A stretch of 64,000 nucleotides of DNA. It comes from Enhydrobacter sp. Lineage in GTDB: Bacteria > Pseudomonadota > Alphaproteobacteria > Reyranellales > Reyranellaceae. Location: assembly GCA_026126105.1 (NCBI GenBank), contig JAHCJV010000017.1, positions 17,154 to 81,153 on the forward strand, read 5' to 3'. Of the stretch, positions 43,689 through 53,062 are shown in pieces; position 1 is the first letter of the stretch; each line of letters starts with the position of its first letter. The translations under genes and the position numbers were made by a program. The notes beneath the pieces were generated by a model, which saw only the letters and a list, made by a program, of their open reading frames with translations, ran no database searches and was not told the origin of the DNA.

Positions 43689-45623
43689 ATGGCCCTCATC
43701 AAGAAGTCGAAGCTGAACGTCGGCGGCGCCTCGCCGACTTTCCAACCCCCGGCGGCAAAGCCACCGGCCCGAGCGACACAAACTGCTGGCGGCGCCACGA
43801 AGCGGGTCTCCGCCCGCCCGCAGGACCGCGTATCGGAGCGGCTTGCCGCAGCCACTGAGCAACTGGCCAGCGGCCTGACCGAGGCCTCGGCCGCAGCCGA
43901 GGAACTCCGTCGGTCGATGGAGCAGATCGCAAGCGGTGCCAGTGAGGCGGCCGGTGCAGCGCAAGAACAGCTGGCGGCCATCAAACAGGTGGTGACCAGC
44001 CTTGGACTCGCGCGCGCGCAGGCCGAAGCGTCCCGGCGCCGCACCGAGGCTGTCGAAGTCGTGCTCGCCGAGACGGCCGTGCAGATCGGCGCGTCGGTGC
44101 GGGCGATCGAGCGGAACGGTGCCCGGCAAGGCGCATCGGTTCAGTTGGTGAACGAGCTGGAGCGTCGCGCCGAGGATATCGGCGAGATCACGCGGGCGGT
44201 AAGCCGCATCTCCGATCAGACCAACTTGCTCGCGCTAAATGCCGCGATCGAGGCGGCGCGGGCCGGCGATCATGGTCGGGGCTTCGCGGTGGTTGCCGAC
44301 GAGGTGCGGGCGCTTTCGGAGACATCGGAGAAAAGCGCGCAGGACGTGCAGAAGCTCGCGACCGCGATCCAGGCGGACGTGCGCGAGGTCGCTTCGGCGC
44401 TGAAAAAGGCCGCCGAGACGGCGGTCAGCGAATCGAAGGCGGGCGCTGCGGTGATCGCATCGCTCGATGGGCTGCGCGAGGACATGCGGAAGATAGCGGA
44501 AGGCAGCCAGGAGACGCTCGTGGCTGCGCAGGAAGCCGATCGGGCGGCAAGCGAGGCGGAGAAGGGGGCAGTCCTGGTCGCCAGTGCAGCGGAGGAACAG
44601 GCGGGCGCAGCAAGCGAGGCGCAGTCGGCAGTTGGCGAGCAAGCCAAGTCGCTCGACCAGGGGCAGAGCGCAGCCCAGGAGCTGGCTCGTGCCACCGAAG
44701 CGGCCCGGACAGGCAAGTTGGATGCCTCGACGGCCGAACAGATCAGTGCCACGGCGGAGGAGCTGTCGGCGACCGTCCAGGAGCTGTCGAGTGCCTCACG
44801 CCAGATCATGGCGGCGCTCGGCCAGATCACTCGCGGCACTCAGCAGCAGGCTGCCGCCACCCAACAGACCTCTGCTGCAATGGCGGAGATCGAAACGAGT
44901 GCCCGGCGCGCTCAGCAGAATGCGACCCGAGGCAATGGCCGCATCACGAAGATGGCGGCCGATCTCGAGAACAGTGCCGGTGCAGCGCAGAATCTATTGG
45001 GCGGGGTTTCGACGGGCTTGGGAGCGACACGGGCAAGCCTGGTCACAATCAGGCGGCTCGAGGCAGTTGGCCGGAACATCGAGAAGATCGTGAACGCCAT
45101 TGCCCTGGTTGTGGTGCAAACCAGCATGCTGGCGGTCAGCGGTGCCGTCGAGGCGGCGCGCGCCGGTGAGGCCGGGCGCGGCTTCGCCGTCGTCTCAAAC
45201 GATATTCGCGGCCTCGCACGCGAGGCCTCCGAGAGCGCCGAGAAGATTAAGGAAACCGTCGGCGGCATTCTCGAGCAGATCGGCTCGTTGCGGCGCGACC
45301 TCGAGCAGATCGTGGATTCCGTCGAGCTCGAGGTCCAGAACAGCCAGACCGTGCTCGGCGCCTTCGTGAAGGTGGGCCGGGAGACAACGGCGTTGGAAAG
45401 CGCCAATGCGGCGATCCTGCAGGGCGCCGAGCAGATTCTCGCCGCCGCGAGCGAATCGGCGGCCGGGGCGCGCCAGATCGCCAGCGCGGCGGAGGAGGCG
45501 AGTGCCGCTGCCCGGCAGGCATCCACCGCAGCAAACGAGCAGGCCGGCGGCGCGGAGGATCTTGCCGCGGCTGTCGAGGAGATCGCCTCCCTGGCCGATA
45601 CGCTCAAGCAGCAGAATGGCTGA
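43689..45623 (+). CDS. Soluble methyl-accepting chemotaxis protein with two signalling hairpins
   Basis: A 644-residue receptor without signal peptide or membrane segment, so cytosolic. It contains two MCP hairpin tips. Tip 1 (about 173-210) is canonical: [35 protein letters not shown]. Tip 2 (about 467-512) is diverged: [38 protein letters not shown]. The regions between and after are long Ala/Glu-rich coiled coils with possible methylation sites. The N-terminal 45 residues are Pro/Ala-rich. No ligand-binding domain is seen, as in FrzCD-type receptors. The start at 43689 follows CAGGGAAG; its end overlaps the triple-CheW gene by eight bases. Confidence 0.88.
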   Translation: MALIKKSKLNVGGASPTFQPPAAKPPARATQTAGGATKRVSARPQDRVSERLAAATEQLASGLTEASAAAEELRRSMEQIASGASEAAGAAQEQLAAIKQVVTSLGLARAQAEASRRRTEAVEVVLAETAVQIGASVRAIERNGARQGASVQLVNELERRAEDIGEITRAVSRISDQTNLLALNAAIEAARAGDHGRGFAVVADEVRALSETSEKSAQDVQKLATAIQADVREVASALKKAAETAVSESKAGAAVIASLDGLREDMRKIAEGSQETLVAAQEADRAASEAEKGAVLVASAAEEQAGAASEAQSAVGEQAKSLDQGQSAAQELARATEAARTGKLDASTAEQISATAEELSATVQELSSASRQIMAALGQITRGTQQQAAATQQTSAAMAEIETSARRAQQNATRGNGRITKMAADLENSAGAAQNLLGGVSTGLGATRASLVTIRRLEAVGRNIEKIVNAIALVVVQTSMLAVSGAVEAARAGEAGRGFAVVSNDIRGLAREASESAEKIKETVGGILEQIGSLRRDLEQIVDSVELEVQNSQTVLGAFVKVGRETTALESANAAILQGAEQILAAASESAAGARQIASAAEEASAAARQASTAANEQAGGAEDLAAAVEEIASLADTLKQQNG

Positions 45624-47127
45624 GCGCTTTCTGACCCTGTGCGTCAACGGACGGCTCTACGCGCTCAGCGCTGGGGAGGTCGCCGAGGTCATCCGCCTGC
45701 CGCCCGTCGCCCGCGTACCGCAGGCGCCCAAAGGATTGCTGGGCTTGGCGAACCTGCGCGGCGCCGTTCTGCCGGTTGCAAGTCTGCGCGGTCTGCTTGG
45801 ACTAGCGGAAAGTGCCGACGCGGGTCCGGGTACCGCGTCACGGGCAGTCGTACTCGACGGCACTGCTCCCGTCGCGCTGGCGGTCGATGCCGTCGGCGTC
45901 CTGGTCAGCGTCGAGCCTGATCAGGTCGAAAGGCGCCAGTCCGAACTTGCTGCAAAGCCGGGCGAGCTGTTGAAAGGTGCTTTCGCAACGACTGCCGCTT
46001 CCGGAGGGAAGGGGGCGGTGGCCAACATCCTCGACATCGGCGCACTGATTGCGAAGGCATTCGTGCAGCAGGATCGTGTCCGTCTGCGCCAGTCCCTCGC
46101 CGATTCCACCAGCCGCGAGGAGACCGCAGAGGGGCCCGATGAGCGGCAGCGCCTGGTGAGCTTCGAAATTGCGGGCCAAGAGTACGCATTTCCACTCGAG
46201 TCGGTGCTCGAGGTGGTCGACGCGTCCGACAGGCTGGCGGCACTGCCTGCGACGGAAGAGCTCGTGCTCGGCGTGACGCCGTTTCGCGACACGCTGCTGC
46301 CGCTCTTGTCGCTGCGAGGGCTCCTCGGCTTCGCGCAGGGCGCGCGCACCGGGCGTGAAAAGGTGGTCGTGGCCCGGGTGGGCGGCGCGCTCGTTGGATT
46401 GCTGGCCGATCGCATGCGTACGATCTTCCTGGCCGATCCGTGGCTGATCGAGAAGATTCCGCCAGTTCTTGCCGCTCGTGCCGGCGGTGAATCCAAGATT
46501 GCCGCGATCTACCGCGGCGACGGCGGGCGCAGGCTGGTTTCCCTCCTGGCCCCGGCGCAGCTGTTCCGGGAGGACGTCATGCAGCGGTTGAATGGCGGCG
46601 ATGGTGCCGCGCAGGAGGCCGAGAAGGCCACCGATCGTGCGGCGGGTGAGGAGCGGCAGTTCGTCGTCTTCCGCCTCGGCGACGACGAGTTCGGCCTCCC
46701 CATCGAGGCCGTCAACGAGATTGCGCTCGTGCCCGATCAGATCGCCCGCCTGCCCAAAGCACCGAAATTCCTGGAAGGCGTTATCAACCTGCGCGGAGAC
46801 GTGCTGCCAGTCGTGGATCAGCGACGTCGCTTCGATATGCCGCCGCTGGAAGAGCAGAGTGGCCGTCGGCTGGTCGTGGTCCGCACCGACCGCCACCGTG
46901 CTGGCCTGATCGTCGATTCGGTGTCCGAGGTGTTGCGATGCTTCGCGAACGACATAGAGCCCACGCCCGACTTGACCAACGAATCCGTTCGCCTCGTCCA
47001 CGGCGTGATCAATCTCGAACAGGCGGGACGCATCGTGCTGCTGCTCGATCCCGCCGAACTCCTGACCCGCGCCGAGCGCGGTCTGCTCGACGCCTTCGAG
47101 GCCAAGAACACGCGTGCGGGGCAGTGA
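45616..47127 (+). CDS. Triple CheW-domain coupling protein
   Basis: A 503-residue scaffold with three CheW-like SH3-pair domains. Domain 1 starts at the N terminus ([40 protein letters not shown]). Domain 2 begins near 177 ([20 protein letters not shown]). Domain 3 begins near 345 ([40 protein letters not shown]). CheW joins receptors to CheA; three copies in a chain should bridge several receptor or kinase units. No separate single-domain CheW is in the operon. It overlaps both neighbours. Confidence 0.88.
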   Translation: MAERFLTLCVNGRLYALSAGEVAEVIRLPPVARVPQAPKGLLGLANLRGAVLPVASLRGLLGLAESADAGPGTASRAVVLDGTAPVALAVDAVGVLVSVEPDQVERRQSELAAKPGELLKGAFATTAASGGKGAVANILDIGALIAKAFVQQDRVRLRQSLADSTSREETAEGPDERQRLVSFEIAGQEYAFPLESVLEVVDASDRLAALPATEELVLGVTPFRDTLLPLLSLRGLLGFAQGARTGREKVVVARVGGALVGLLADRMRTIFLADPWLIEKIPPVLAARAGGESKIAAIYRGDGGRRLVSLLAPAQLFREDVMQRLNGGDGAAQEAEKATDRAAGEERQFVVFRLGDDEFGLPIEAVNEIALVPDQIARLPKAPKFLEGVINLRGDVLPVVDQRRRFDMPPLEEQSGRRLVVVRTDRHRAGLIVDSVSEVLRCFANDIEPTPDLTNESVRLVHGVINLEQAGRIVLLLDPAELLTRAERGLLDAFEAKNTRAGQ

Positions 47128-48206
47128 TCAAAATACTGGCCGTCGACGACTCGGCGCTGATGCGCAAGCTGCTAGGCAAGATCTTCGCGATCGAAGCGGA
47201 CTTCGAGGTCCAGTTCGCGCGCAACGGGCTGGAGGCCTTGGCGCTGTTCGATGTCTTCAAGCCGGACGTCGTCACGCTCGACATCCATATGCCGCAAATG
47301 GACGGACTGGCCTGTCTGGACCGCATCATGATCGAGCATCCCTGTCCGGTGGTGATGGTCTCGTCGCTCACGGCCGACGGTGCCGAAACGACGTTGCAGG
47401 CCCTGCGCCTCGGTGCCATCGACTTCGTTGCCAAGCCGGCGGGCGCAATATCGCTCCACATTGAGGAACTCGCCGAGGCATTGGTGTCCAAGGTGCGTAC
47501 AGCGGCCGGGGCGCGGATCAGATCCAGTGCGCGGCTCAAGGAACGCGTTCGCCATCGAATCGGGAATGATACCACGCCACCATTATCGACCCGCTCGGTA
47601 GCGCGCCGGCCAGAAGCGCCGTCCCGAGGCACAGGAGAGGGGTTGGTCCTGGTTGGCACGTCGACGGGAGGACCGCCTGCGCTCGAGGCGCTGCTGACGC
47701 CTCTGCCCGCCGACTTTCCGTGGCCGATCGTCGTGGCCCAGCACATGCCCGCGACGTTCACGGGAGCCTTGGCACGCCGTCTGGACACGCTGACCGCACT
47801 CACTGTCATCGAGGTCGCGCGCACGGTCCAGCTTCAGCCCGGTACCGTCTATATCGGCAAAGGAGACGCCGACATTGTCGTCACGCGGCGTCCGTCGGGG
47901 CTCTTCGCCTTGCCGATTCGATCTGATCAGGATTATCCGTGGCATCCAAGCACGGACCGTCTCGTTAGGTCAGCGATGGATCATGTTTCACCCGCGCAGC
48001 TCATTGGTGTCCTCATGACGGGGATGGGCAACGACGGCGCGGCGGCGATGGCCAATTTGCGCGCTCGGGGTGGCCGAACGATCGCCGAGGCCCAGGAGAC
48101 CGCAGTGGTCTGGGGCATGCCCGGCGAACTGGTCGCCGCCGATGGGGCGGACTGGGTGCTGGCCCTGCCGGAGATCGCCGGTTGTCTATGCAAGCTGGTG
48201 CCCTGA
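47124..48206 (+). CDS. cheB: Chemotaxis protein-glutamate methylesterase
   Basis: A 360-residue CheB. The receiver domain has ILAVDDSALMRKLLGKIF and phospho-acceptor Asp53 in VTLDIHMPQMDG. The catalytic domain from about 170 has Ser180 in LVGTSTGGPPALEALL, His207 in VAQHMPATFTGALA and Asp304 in MTGMGNDGAAAM, so it should demethylate (and deamidate) the receptor. The GTG start overlaps the triple-CheW stop (GTGA). Confidence 0.95.
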   Translation: MIKILAVDDSALMRKLLGKIFAIEADFEVQFARNGLEALALFDVFKPDVVTLDIHMPQMDGLACLDRIMIEHPCPVVMVSSLTADGAETTLQALRLGAIDFVAKPAGAISLHIEELAEALVSKVRTAAGARIRSSARLKERVRHRIGNDTTPPLSTRSVARRPEAPSRGTGEGLVLVGTSTGGPPALEALLTPLPADFPWPIVVAQHMPATFTGALARRLDTLTALTVIEVARTVQLQPGTVYIGKGDADIVVTRRPSGLFALPIRSDQDYPWHPSTDRLVRSAMDHVSPAQLIGVLMTGMGNDGAAAMANLRARGGRTIAEAQETAVVWGMPGELVAADGADWVLALPEIAGCLCKLVP

Positions 48207-48207
48207 C

Positions 48208-48804
48208 ATGCCGCTCGTCCGCCGACCTTCGCTTCCATCCGAGTCGCCTGCTGCCCCCGCGGGCTCTATCACCGAAGGCACGAGCGAGCAGCGTTGGGCC
48301 GCGGCCCGCGCGGCGGCGGCGCAGCCCGACGGCGTCGCATTGCTGGCCAAGGCGCTGTCGCAGGAACGCGATCCGCTTGTCCTGGAGGCGATCTTCACTG
48401 GTCTTGCAGCTGCTGCCACGGCTGAGAGCGCGGCAGCGGTGGTGCCTTTCATCCGATCCGAGGAGGCCCGCCTGCGCGCCGGCGCCCTGGATGCGTTGAG
48501 GGCCATGCCCGAGGCTAGTCGCCCCCACATTGGCAGTCTGCTTGCCGATCCGGATGCCGATGTGCGGCTGCTCAGCTGCGAACTGGTGCGCGGATTGCCG
48601 GAAGCGGAAGCCAACCGGCTGCTGATCGACCTACTCGACGGCGAAACGGACAAGAACGTTGTCGCGGCGGCAGTCGAAGTGTTGGCCGAGATCGGCCGGC
48701 CCGAGGCCCTGCCGGTGCTTGTGCTCTGCTCTCAGCGATTTGTCGGCGAGCCGTTTCTCGCCTTCAGCATCAAGGTTGCGACCGACCGCATCGGCGATCC
48801 GTGA
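48208..48804 (+). CDS. HEAT-repeat protein of the chemosensory operon
   Basis: A 198-residue protein with about four HEAT repeats (SQERDPLVLEAIFTGLAAAA, RSEEARLRAGALDALRAMPE, ADPDADVRLLSCELVRGLPE, DGETDKNVVAAAVEVLAEIG). Such alpha-solenoids bind other proteins. It begins one base after the cheB stop and its end overlaps the cheR start (GTGA), so it is an integral operon member. It may tether cheB/cheR or cheA; nothing in the sequence says which. Confidence 0.8.
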   Translation: MPLVRRPSLPSESPAAPAGSITEGTSEQRWAAARAAAAQPDGVALLAKALSQERDPLVLEAIFTGLAAAATAESAAAVVPFIRSEEARLRAGALDALRAMPEASRPHIGSLLADPDADVRLLSCELVRGLPEAEANRLLIDLLDGETDKNVVAAAVEVLAEIGRPEALPVLVLCSQRFVGEPFLAFSIKVATDRIGDP

Positions 48805-49652
48805 CCGAGCCTCCTGAGGTATCAGAAGAGGAATTCCGCAGAACCTGCGATTTCCTCTATCGGCGCAGCGGCATGCTATTCACCGAGGGCAAGCGCTATT
48901 ACGTGCAACGCCGAATCGCGGAGCGCATGGCCGCTCTCAAGATCGCCGCCTTCACGACCTATTTCGCCTTCCTGCGCAGCGACGCCGATGGCGAGATCGA
49001 AAAGTTCATAAACGCTTTCACGGTCAACGAGACCTATTTCTATCGCGAGGAGCATCAGCTCCGCTGCTTGTCGTCCGACCTGCTGAACGAGCGTGTGGGA
49101 TCGAAGCGGCCGGGCCAGGCGCTTCGCATCTGGTCGGTGCCGTGCTCCACGGGCGAGGAGCCCTATTCCATCGGCATGTGGCTGCTGGAGAACTGGCCGG
49201 ATGTCGACGCGCAGGATATCGAGATCTTGGGCTCCGACATCGATACGGAGTGTGTGAACGCCGCCCGGCGAGGGGAATTCGGCCTGCGTGCCCTGATGCG
49301 GCTGACGCCGGACCTCGTCGCGAAGTATTTCGTGCCGAGCGGCAAGGAGCGCTGGCGCATCGTCGATGACCTTCGGCAATCAGTGCAGTTCACCAAGGTC
49401 AATCTCATCGATTCTGCAGAGACGCGCCGGCACGGTGTCTTCGATGTCATCTTCTGCCGCAACGTGCTGATCTACTTCGACGACACATCGCGGCGGCTGG
49501 CAGCCGAGAACCTGTTCGAGTGTCTGGCACCAGGCGGTTTCATCTGCCTCGGGCACACCGAGTCGATGAGCCGCATATCGCCGCTTTTCGAAGTGCGCCG
49601 CTTCGCGGATGCTATCGTCTATCAGCGGCCGCAAGGAGGCGCGCGTGACTGA
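48801..49652 (+). CDS. cheR: Chemotaxis protein methyltransferase
   Basis: A 283-residue CheR. An N-terminal helical domain (FRRTCDFLYRRSGMLFTEGK, FINAFTVNETYFYREEHQL) is followed by the SAM-binding motif IWSVPCSTGEEPYSIGMWL, SDIDTECVNAARRGEF and DVIFCRNVLIYFDDTSRR. The C-terminal ICLGHTESMSRISPLFE is diagnostic. It methylates receptor glutamates, opposing CheB. No TPR tail. The GTG start overlaps the HEAT gene and its own end overlaps cheY. Confidence 0.95.
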   Translation: MTEPPEVSEEEFRRTCDFLYRRSGMLFTEGKRYYVQRRIAERMAALKIAAFTTYFAFLRSDADGEIEKFINAFTVNETYFYREEHQLRCLSSDLLNERVGSKRPGQALRIWSVPCSTGEEPYSIGMWLLENWPDVDAQDIEILGSDIDTECVNAARRGEFGLRALMRLTPDLVAKYFVPSGKERWRIVDDLRQSVQFTKVNLIDSAETRRHGVFDVIFCRNVLIYFDDTSRRLAAENLFECLAPGGFICLGHTESMSRISPLFEVRRFADAIVYQRPQGGARD

Positions 49653-50034
49653 GCCGTCAGGCAAGCGGATCCTGGTGATCGACGACGCCAACCTGGTCCG
49701 TCGCTTCTACCGCGACGCGCTGGAGCACGCGGGTTTCCAGGTCGACGAGGCGCTGAACGGCGTCGAGGCGTTGGAGAAGGTGCTCGGCGCGGCCTATGAC
49801 CTGATCGTGGTCGACGTCAACATGCCGCAGATGGACGGCTTTACGTTCCTCGAGACGCTGCGCCGTCAAGCGCCGCCGGTGTCTTCGCTACCCGCCCTCG
49901 TGATCAGCACCGAGGCGGCGGCCCACGACGCTGCTGCGGCGCGCGCAGCGGGCGCCAACTTCTATCTCGTGAAGCCTGTCGGCCAGGAGCTGCTGGTCGA
50001 GCACGTCTCGATCATGTGCGGTTTGCCGACATGA
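49645..50034 (+). CDS. CheY-like response regulator (first copy)
   Basis: A 129-residue single receiver domain. Acid pocket Asp13-Asp14 in ILVIDDANLVRR, phospho-acceptor Asp57 in LIVVDVNMPQMDG, switch Ser/Thr in LVISTEAAAHD and the Lys in NFYLVKPVGQ. An excellent AAGGAGG site precedes the GTG at 49645. It overlaps cheR and cheA (4 bases). No output domain, so it works by protein binding or as a phosphate sink. Confidence 0.92.
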   Translation: MTEPSGKRILVIDDANLVRRFYRDALEHAGFQVDEALNGVEALEKVLGAAYDLIVVDVNMPQMDGFTFLETLRRQAPPVSSLPALVISTEAAAHDAAAARAAGANFYLVKPVGQELLVEHVSIMCGLPT

Positions 50035-51920
50035 ACGAGTTCGTTGAGCAATTCGTGATCGAAGGGCGCGAGCTCGTGGCGCAGGGCAACGACGATTTGC
50101 TCGGGCTGGAGGAACGGCCAGGCGACAAGGATCGTCTCGATGGCGCGTTCCGCGCCTTGCACACGTTGAAAGGTGCCGCCGGCATCGTGGATTTCGTCGC
50201 CATGGCGAGGGCACTGCACGCCGCTGAGGACGCTCTTTCCGCCGTTCGATCGGGCAATGCGCCGGTCACGGCGCCTCTGATCGGTCTTTGTCTCGGCTGC
50301 CTCGACCAGGTCGGCGCGTGGATCGACCTGATGCAGGCGAGCGGAGATATTCCCGAGGGCGCCGACGTGGCAGCGGACGATCTCGTTCGTCGTTTCACAG
50401 ACCTCCGCAGTGCGGACGCCAAGCTCCTTCCAAGGCACGCCGACCCGTCTGCTACTGCTGCCGGGTCGTCGACAATAAGCCGGCAGCTTCTCGAGGCGCA
50501 GAAACTGCTTCTTGCCGAGCGGTCGCCAGAAGGCGCCGCAGGCCGCCTGGGGTCGGCTGGCCGGGTCGCTGCAAATGTGCTGCGGCACCAGGGGCTCGAC
50601 ACGACCGACCTTGAAAGCCTGCTGCAGACCAGCCTGCTGGCGGGCGACGCAGCGTTGATGGCAATGGCGATTGACCGGATCCTGGGCAGCCTCGCGGAGA
50701 AGGAGCCTGACGCACCGGGCATGCTGATGGCCCAGCCGCCCGACACGACCGTGCGGGTCGACGTCGAACGGATCGAGAGGCTGGTCAGGCTGACCGGTGA
50801 GTTGCTGGTTGCGAAGAACGCCGTCGGCCATACCGCACGACGAGCAGAGGAAGACGTCGACCCGCGCCAGCTTGCCGTTGCTCTGAAGAACCAGCATCTG
50901 CTGCTCGAGCGGCTGGTTGGCCAACTGCAGCAGTCGGTGTTCAGCCTGCGCGTCCTGCCGCTTCATCGCGCCTTCCAGCGCTTTCCCCGCCTGGTGCGCG
51001 AGATGGCTGGGTCGGTCGGCAAGCCCGCGCTTCTCGTGATCGAAGGAGCGGCGACGGAGGCCGACAAGAGCATTGTCGAAGCCATCGCGGAGCCAATCCT
51101 CCATGTGCTTCGAAACGCACTCGACCACGGAATCGAAGATGCGGTCGAACGCCGGGCCGCAGGCAAGCCGCCGACCGCGACGATCCACCTTCGCGCGGCA
51201 CGGCAGGGGGACAGGATCGAAGTTGCAGTCGAAGACGACGGCCGCGGAATCGACGTGCGGCGGCTCCGGAAGGTGGCGCAGGCACGCGGAGTCGCGTCGG
51301 CGGCCCAATTAGCCCGCATGTCCGATGAAGAGGTCGTCGAGCTCATCTTCGCGCCGGGCTTTTCCACGGCATCGCAGGTTACCGGCCTGTCGGGACGCGG
51401 CGTCGGGATGGATGTCGTGCGTACGGCGGTCGAACGCCTGGGTGGGCGGGTCTCGGTGTCGAGCCGTCCGGGCGTCGGGACGGTGGTGCGCTTCAGCCTG
51501 CCGTTCACGGTGATGATGACCCCGGTGCTGACGGTGGAGGCCGCTGGGCAGGTGTTTGGAGTGCCGCTCGAGGCGGTGGTCGAGACGGTCAGGGTCGAAC
51601 GCACCGCTATCGCAGCGGTCGGTGCCGCGCAAGCCGTGGTGCTGCGCAACCGCACCGTTCCGATCTTCGATCTTGGGCGCGCCCTGGGGGCTGCGTCGGG
51701 CGCGCCCCGTGCCGTGGCTAACCTGTTGATTGTCTCGGTCGGAGGCCAACTCGGCGGTCTCGAAGTGGATCGGCTTGGGGATCGGCTGGACGTCATGCTC
51801 AAGGCACCGGACGGGCTGCTCGCAGGCGTCCCGGGCATCGACGGCACCACGCTGCTGGGAGATGGACGGGTTCTGGTTGTGCTCGATCTCGGCGCGATGT
51901 TCTTAAATGTGCAAGTATAG
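50031..51920 (+). CDS. cheA: Chemotaxis histidine kinase
   Basis: A 629-residue CheA. The HPt domain carries phosphorylated His44 in FRALHTLKGAAGIVDFVAMA. A linker of about 120 residues has no clear P2 domain. The dimerisation domain (VERIERLVRLTGELLVAKNA), ATPase (ILHVLRNALDHGIEDAVERR, VEDDGRGIDVRRL, GLSGRGVGMDVV) and C-terminal CheW-like domain (FGVPLEAVVETVRVERTAI) follow in the usual order. It should be driven by the receptor through the triple-CheW protein and phosphorylate the two CheY proteins and CheB. Confidence 0.95.
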   Translation: MNEFVEQFVIEGRELVAQGNDDLLGLEERPGDKDRLDGAFRALHTLKGAAGIVDFVAMARALHAAEDALSAVRSGNAPVTAPLIGLCLGCLDQVGAWIDLMQASGDIPEGADVAADDLVRRFTDLRSADAKLLPRHADPSATAAGSSTISRQLLEAQKLLLAERSPEGAAGRLGSAGRVAANVLRHQGLDTTDLESLLQTSLLAGDAALMAMAIDRILGSLAEKEPDAPGMLMAQPPDTTVRVDVERIERLVRLTGELLVAKNAVGHTARRAEEDVDPRQLAVALKNQHLLLERLVGQLQQSVFSLRVLPLHRAFQRFPRLVREMAGSVGKPALLVIEGAATEADKSIVEAIAEPILHVLRNALDHGIEDAVERRAAGKPPTATIHLRAARQGDRIEVAVEDDGRGIDVRRLRKVAQARGVASAAQLARMSDEEVVELIFAPGFSTASQVTGLSGRGVGMDVVRTAVERLGGRVSVSSRPGVGTVVRFSLPFTVMMTPVLTVEAAGQVFGVPLEAVVETVRVERTAIAAVGAAQAVVLRNRTVPIFDLGRALGAASGAPRAVANLLIVSVGGQLGGLEVDRLGDRLDVMLKAPDGLLAGVPGIDGTTLLGDGRVLVVLDLGAMFLNVQV

Positions 51921-52050
51921 GAGAGGTTCCGAACAAAAAAGGAAACTTCGAGTGTGCAGAACTGGACGGATAGTGTTGAATGCTTGGGCAAATTTCACGC
52001 GCCATCCGGCCCGGGGCCAGTGAGCGCAAGTTTCAGGGAAATCTAGGCCC

Positions 52051-52431
52051 ATGAGCTTTCGGGTACTTGTCGTCGACGACAGCAAGCTTGCGCGCATGGC
52101 GGTAGCTAAGGCGCTGAACGCCCTGCGTCCGGACTGGACAAGGGTCGAAGCATCCAACGCCGAGGAGGCCCTCGGGCACGCAAAGTCCGGCACCTTCGAT
52201 ATGGCGATCGTCGATTACAACATGCCGGGTCGCGATGGTCTGGAACTCGCGGCGGAGATTCTGGCGCTCAAACCAGGGATGCCTCTCGCGGTGATCTCGG
52301 CCAATCATCAGGTCGAGGTCGTGACGCGCGCGCGCGAGGTGGGTGCGACCTTCCTGCAGAAGCCGCTGACGGAGAAGGCTCTCAACGAGTTCGCCAGCGA
52401 TGCCGCGAAGCGCCTGCCGAAGAGCCCTTAG
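52051..52431 (+). CDS. CheY-like response regulator (second copy)
   Basis: A 126-residue receiver domain: FRVLVVDDSKLARMAVAKAL, phospho-acceptor Asp55 in MAIVDYNMPGRDGLEL, and FLQKPLTEKALN with the conserved Lys. It is separated from cheA by 130 bases, the longest gap in the operon, and directly abuts cheC, its most likely phosphatase. Confidence 0.92.
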   Translation: MSFRVLVVDDSKLARMAVAKALNALRPDWTRVEASNAEEALGHAKSGTFDMAIVDYNMPGRDGLELAAEILALKPGMPLAVISANHQVEVVTRAREVGATFLQKPLTEKALNEFASDAAKRLPKSP

Positions 52432-53049
52432 GTGAGTTCGATTCTCAGCGAGCTGCAGCTCGATGCCCTGACCGAAATGGTCAATATCGGCGTCAATCGC
52501 GCCGCAGCCAGCTTTCGCGAGATGGTCGGAGAGCAAGTCCACCTGTCGGTGCCCAAGGTGACGCTAGTGAGCCGCGAGCGTGCCATTGCTACGTTGGCCG
52601 AAAACGAGACCAACCAGCTCGTCGGGATTCACCAGGTCTTCGAGGGCGACGTGACCGGTCGGGCGCTGCTGATCTTTCCCGACACAAAGAGCCTGGAGCT
52701 GGTGCGCGCCGTCACCGGAGGCGAGCTGCCGCTCGAGGAGATCATCGAACTCGAGCATGAGGCTCTGGCGGAGATCGGCAACATCATCCTCAACGGATGT
52801 GTGGCGACGATGGCCAACATGCTTCGGCGCAACCTCAAGATGTCTCTGCCCGAAATCCTCCGCGGCGAGCCGGAGATGTTCTTCAATCTCGACCCCCCAC
52901 CGGAGGCGGGCGAGGTGGTGATGTTCCTGTACATCAACTTCGCCATTCGCGAGCGCGACATCCGCGGCTACATTGCCATGCTGATGGACATGCCATCGCT
53001 TGCTGCTCTGCAGCTCCTGCTCGACGAATTCATCGAGCGGGCGACCTGA
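52432..53049 (+). CDS. cheC: CheC-family response-regulator phosphatase
   Basis: A 205-residue CheC/CheX/FliY-fold protein. It has the two expected active-site repeats: ALTEMVNIGVNRAAASF in the first half (Glu and Asn) and ALAEIGNIILNGCVATMANM in the second. LVGIHQVFEGDVTGRALLIF lies between. CheC removes phosphate from CheY; in Bacillus it is stimulated by CheD, which is not found in this window. The GTG at 52432 immediately follows the second CheY stop. Confidence 0.9.
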   Translation: MSSILSELQLDALTEMVNIGVNRAAASFREMVGEQVHLSVPKVTLVSRERAIATLAENETNQLVGIHQVFEGDVTGRALLIFPDTKSLELVRAVTGGELPLEEIIELEHEALAEIGNIILNGCVATMANMLRRNLKMSLPEILRGEPEMFFNLDPPPEAGEVVMFLYINFAIRERDIRGYIAMLMDMPSLAALQLLLDEFIERAT

Positions 53050-53062
53050 GGGACGTACCCTC

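Noticed and set aside
51921..52050. A possible extra gene or RNA between cheA and the second cheY
   Set aside because: The 130 bases contain no open frame with a start and no strong stem. It is most likely a leader for the second CheY gene.
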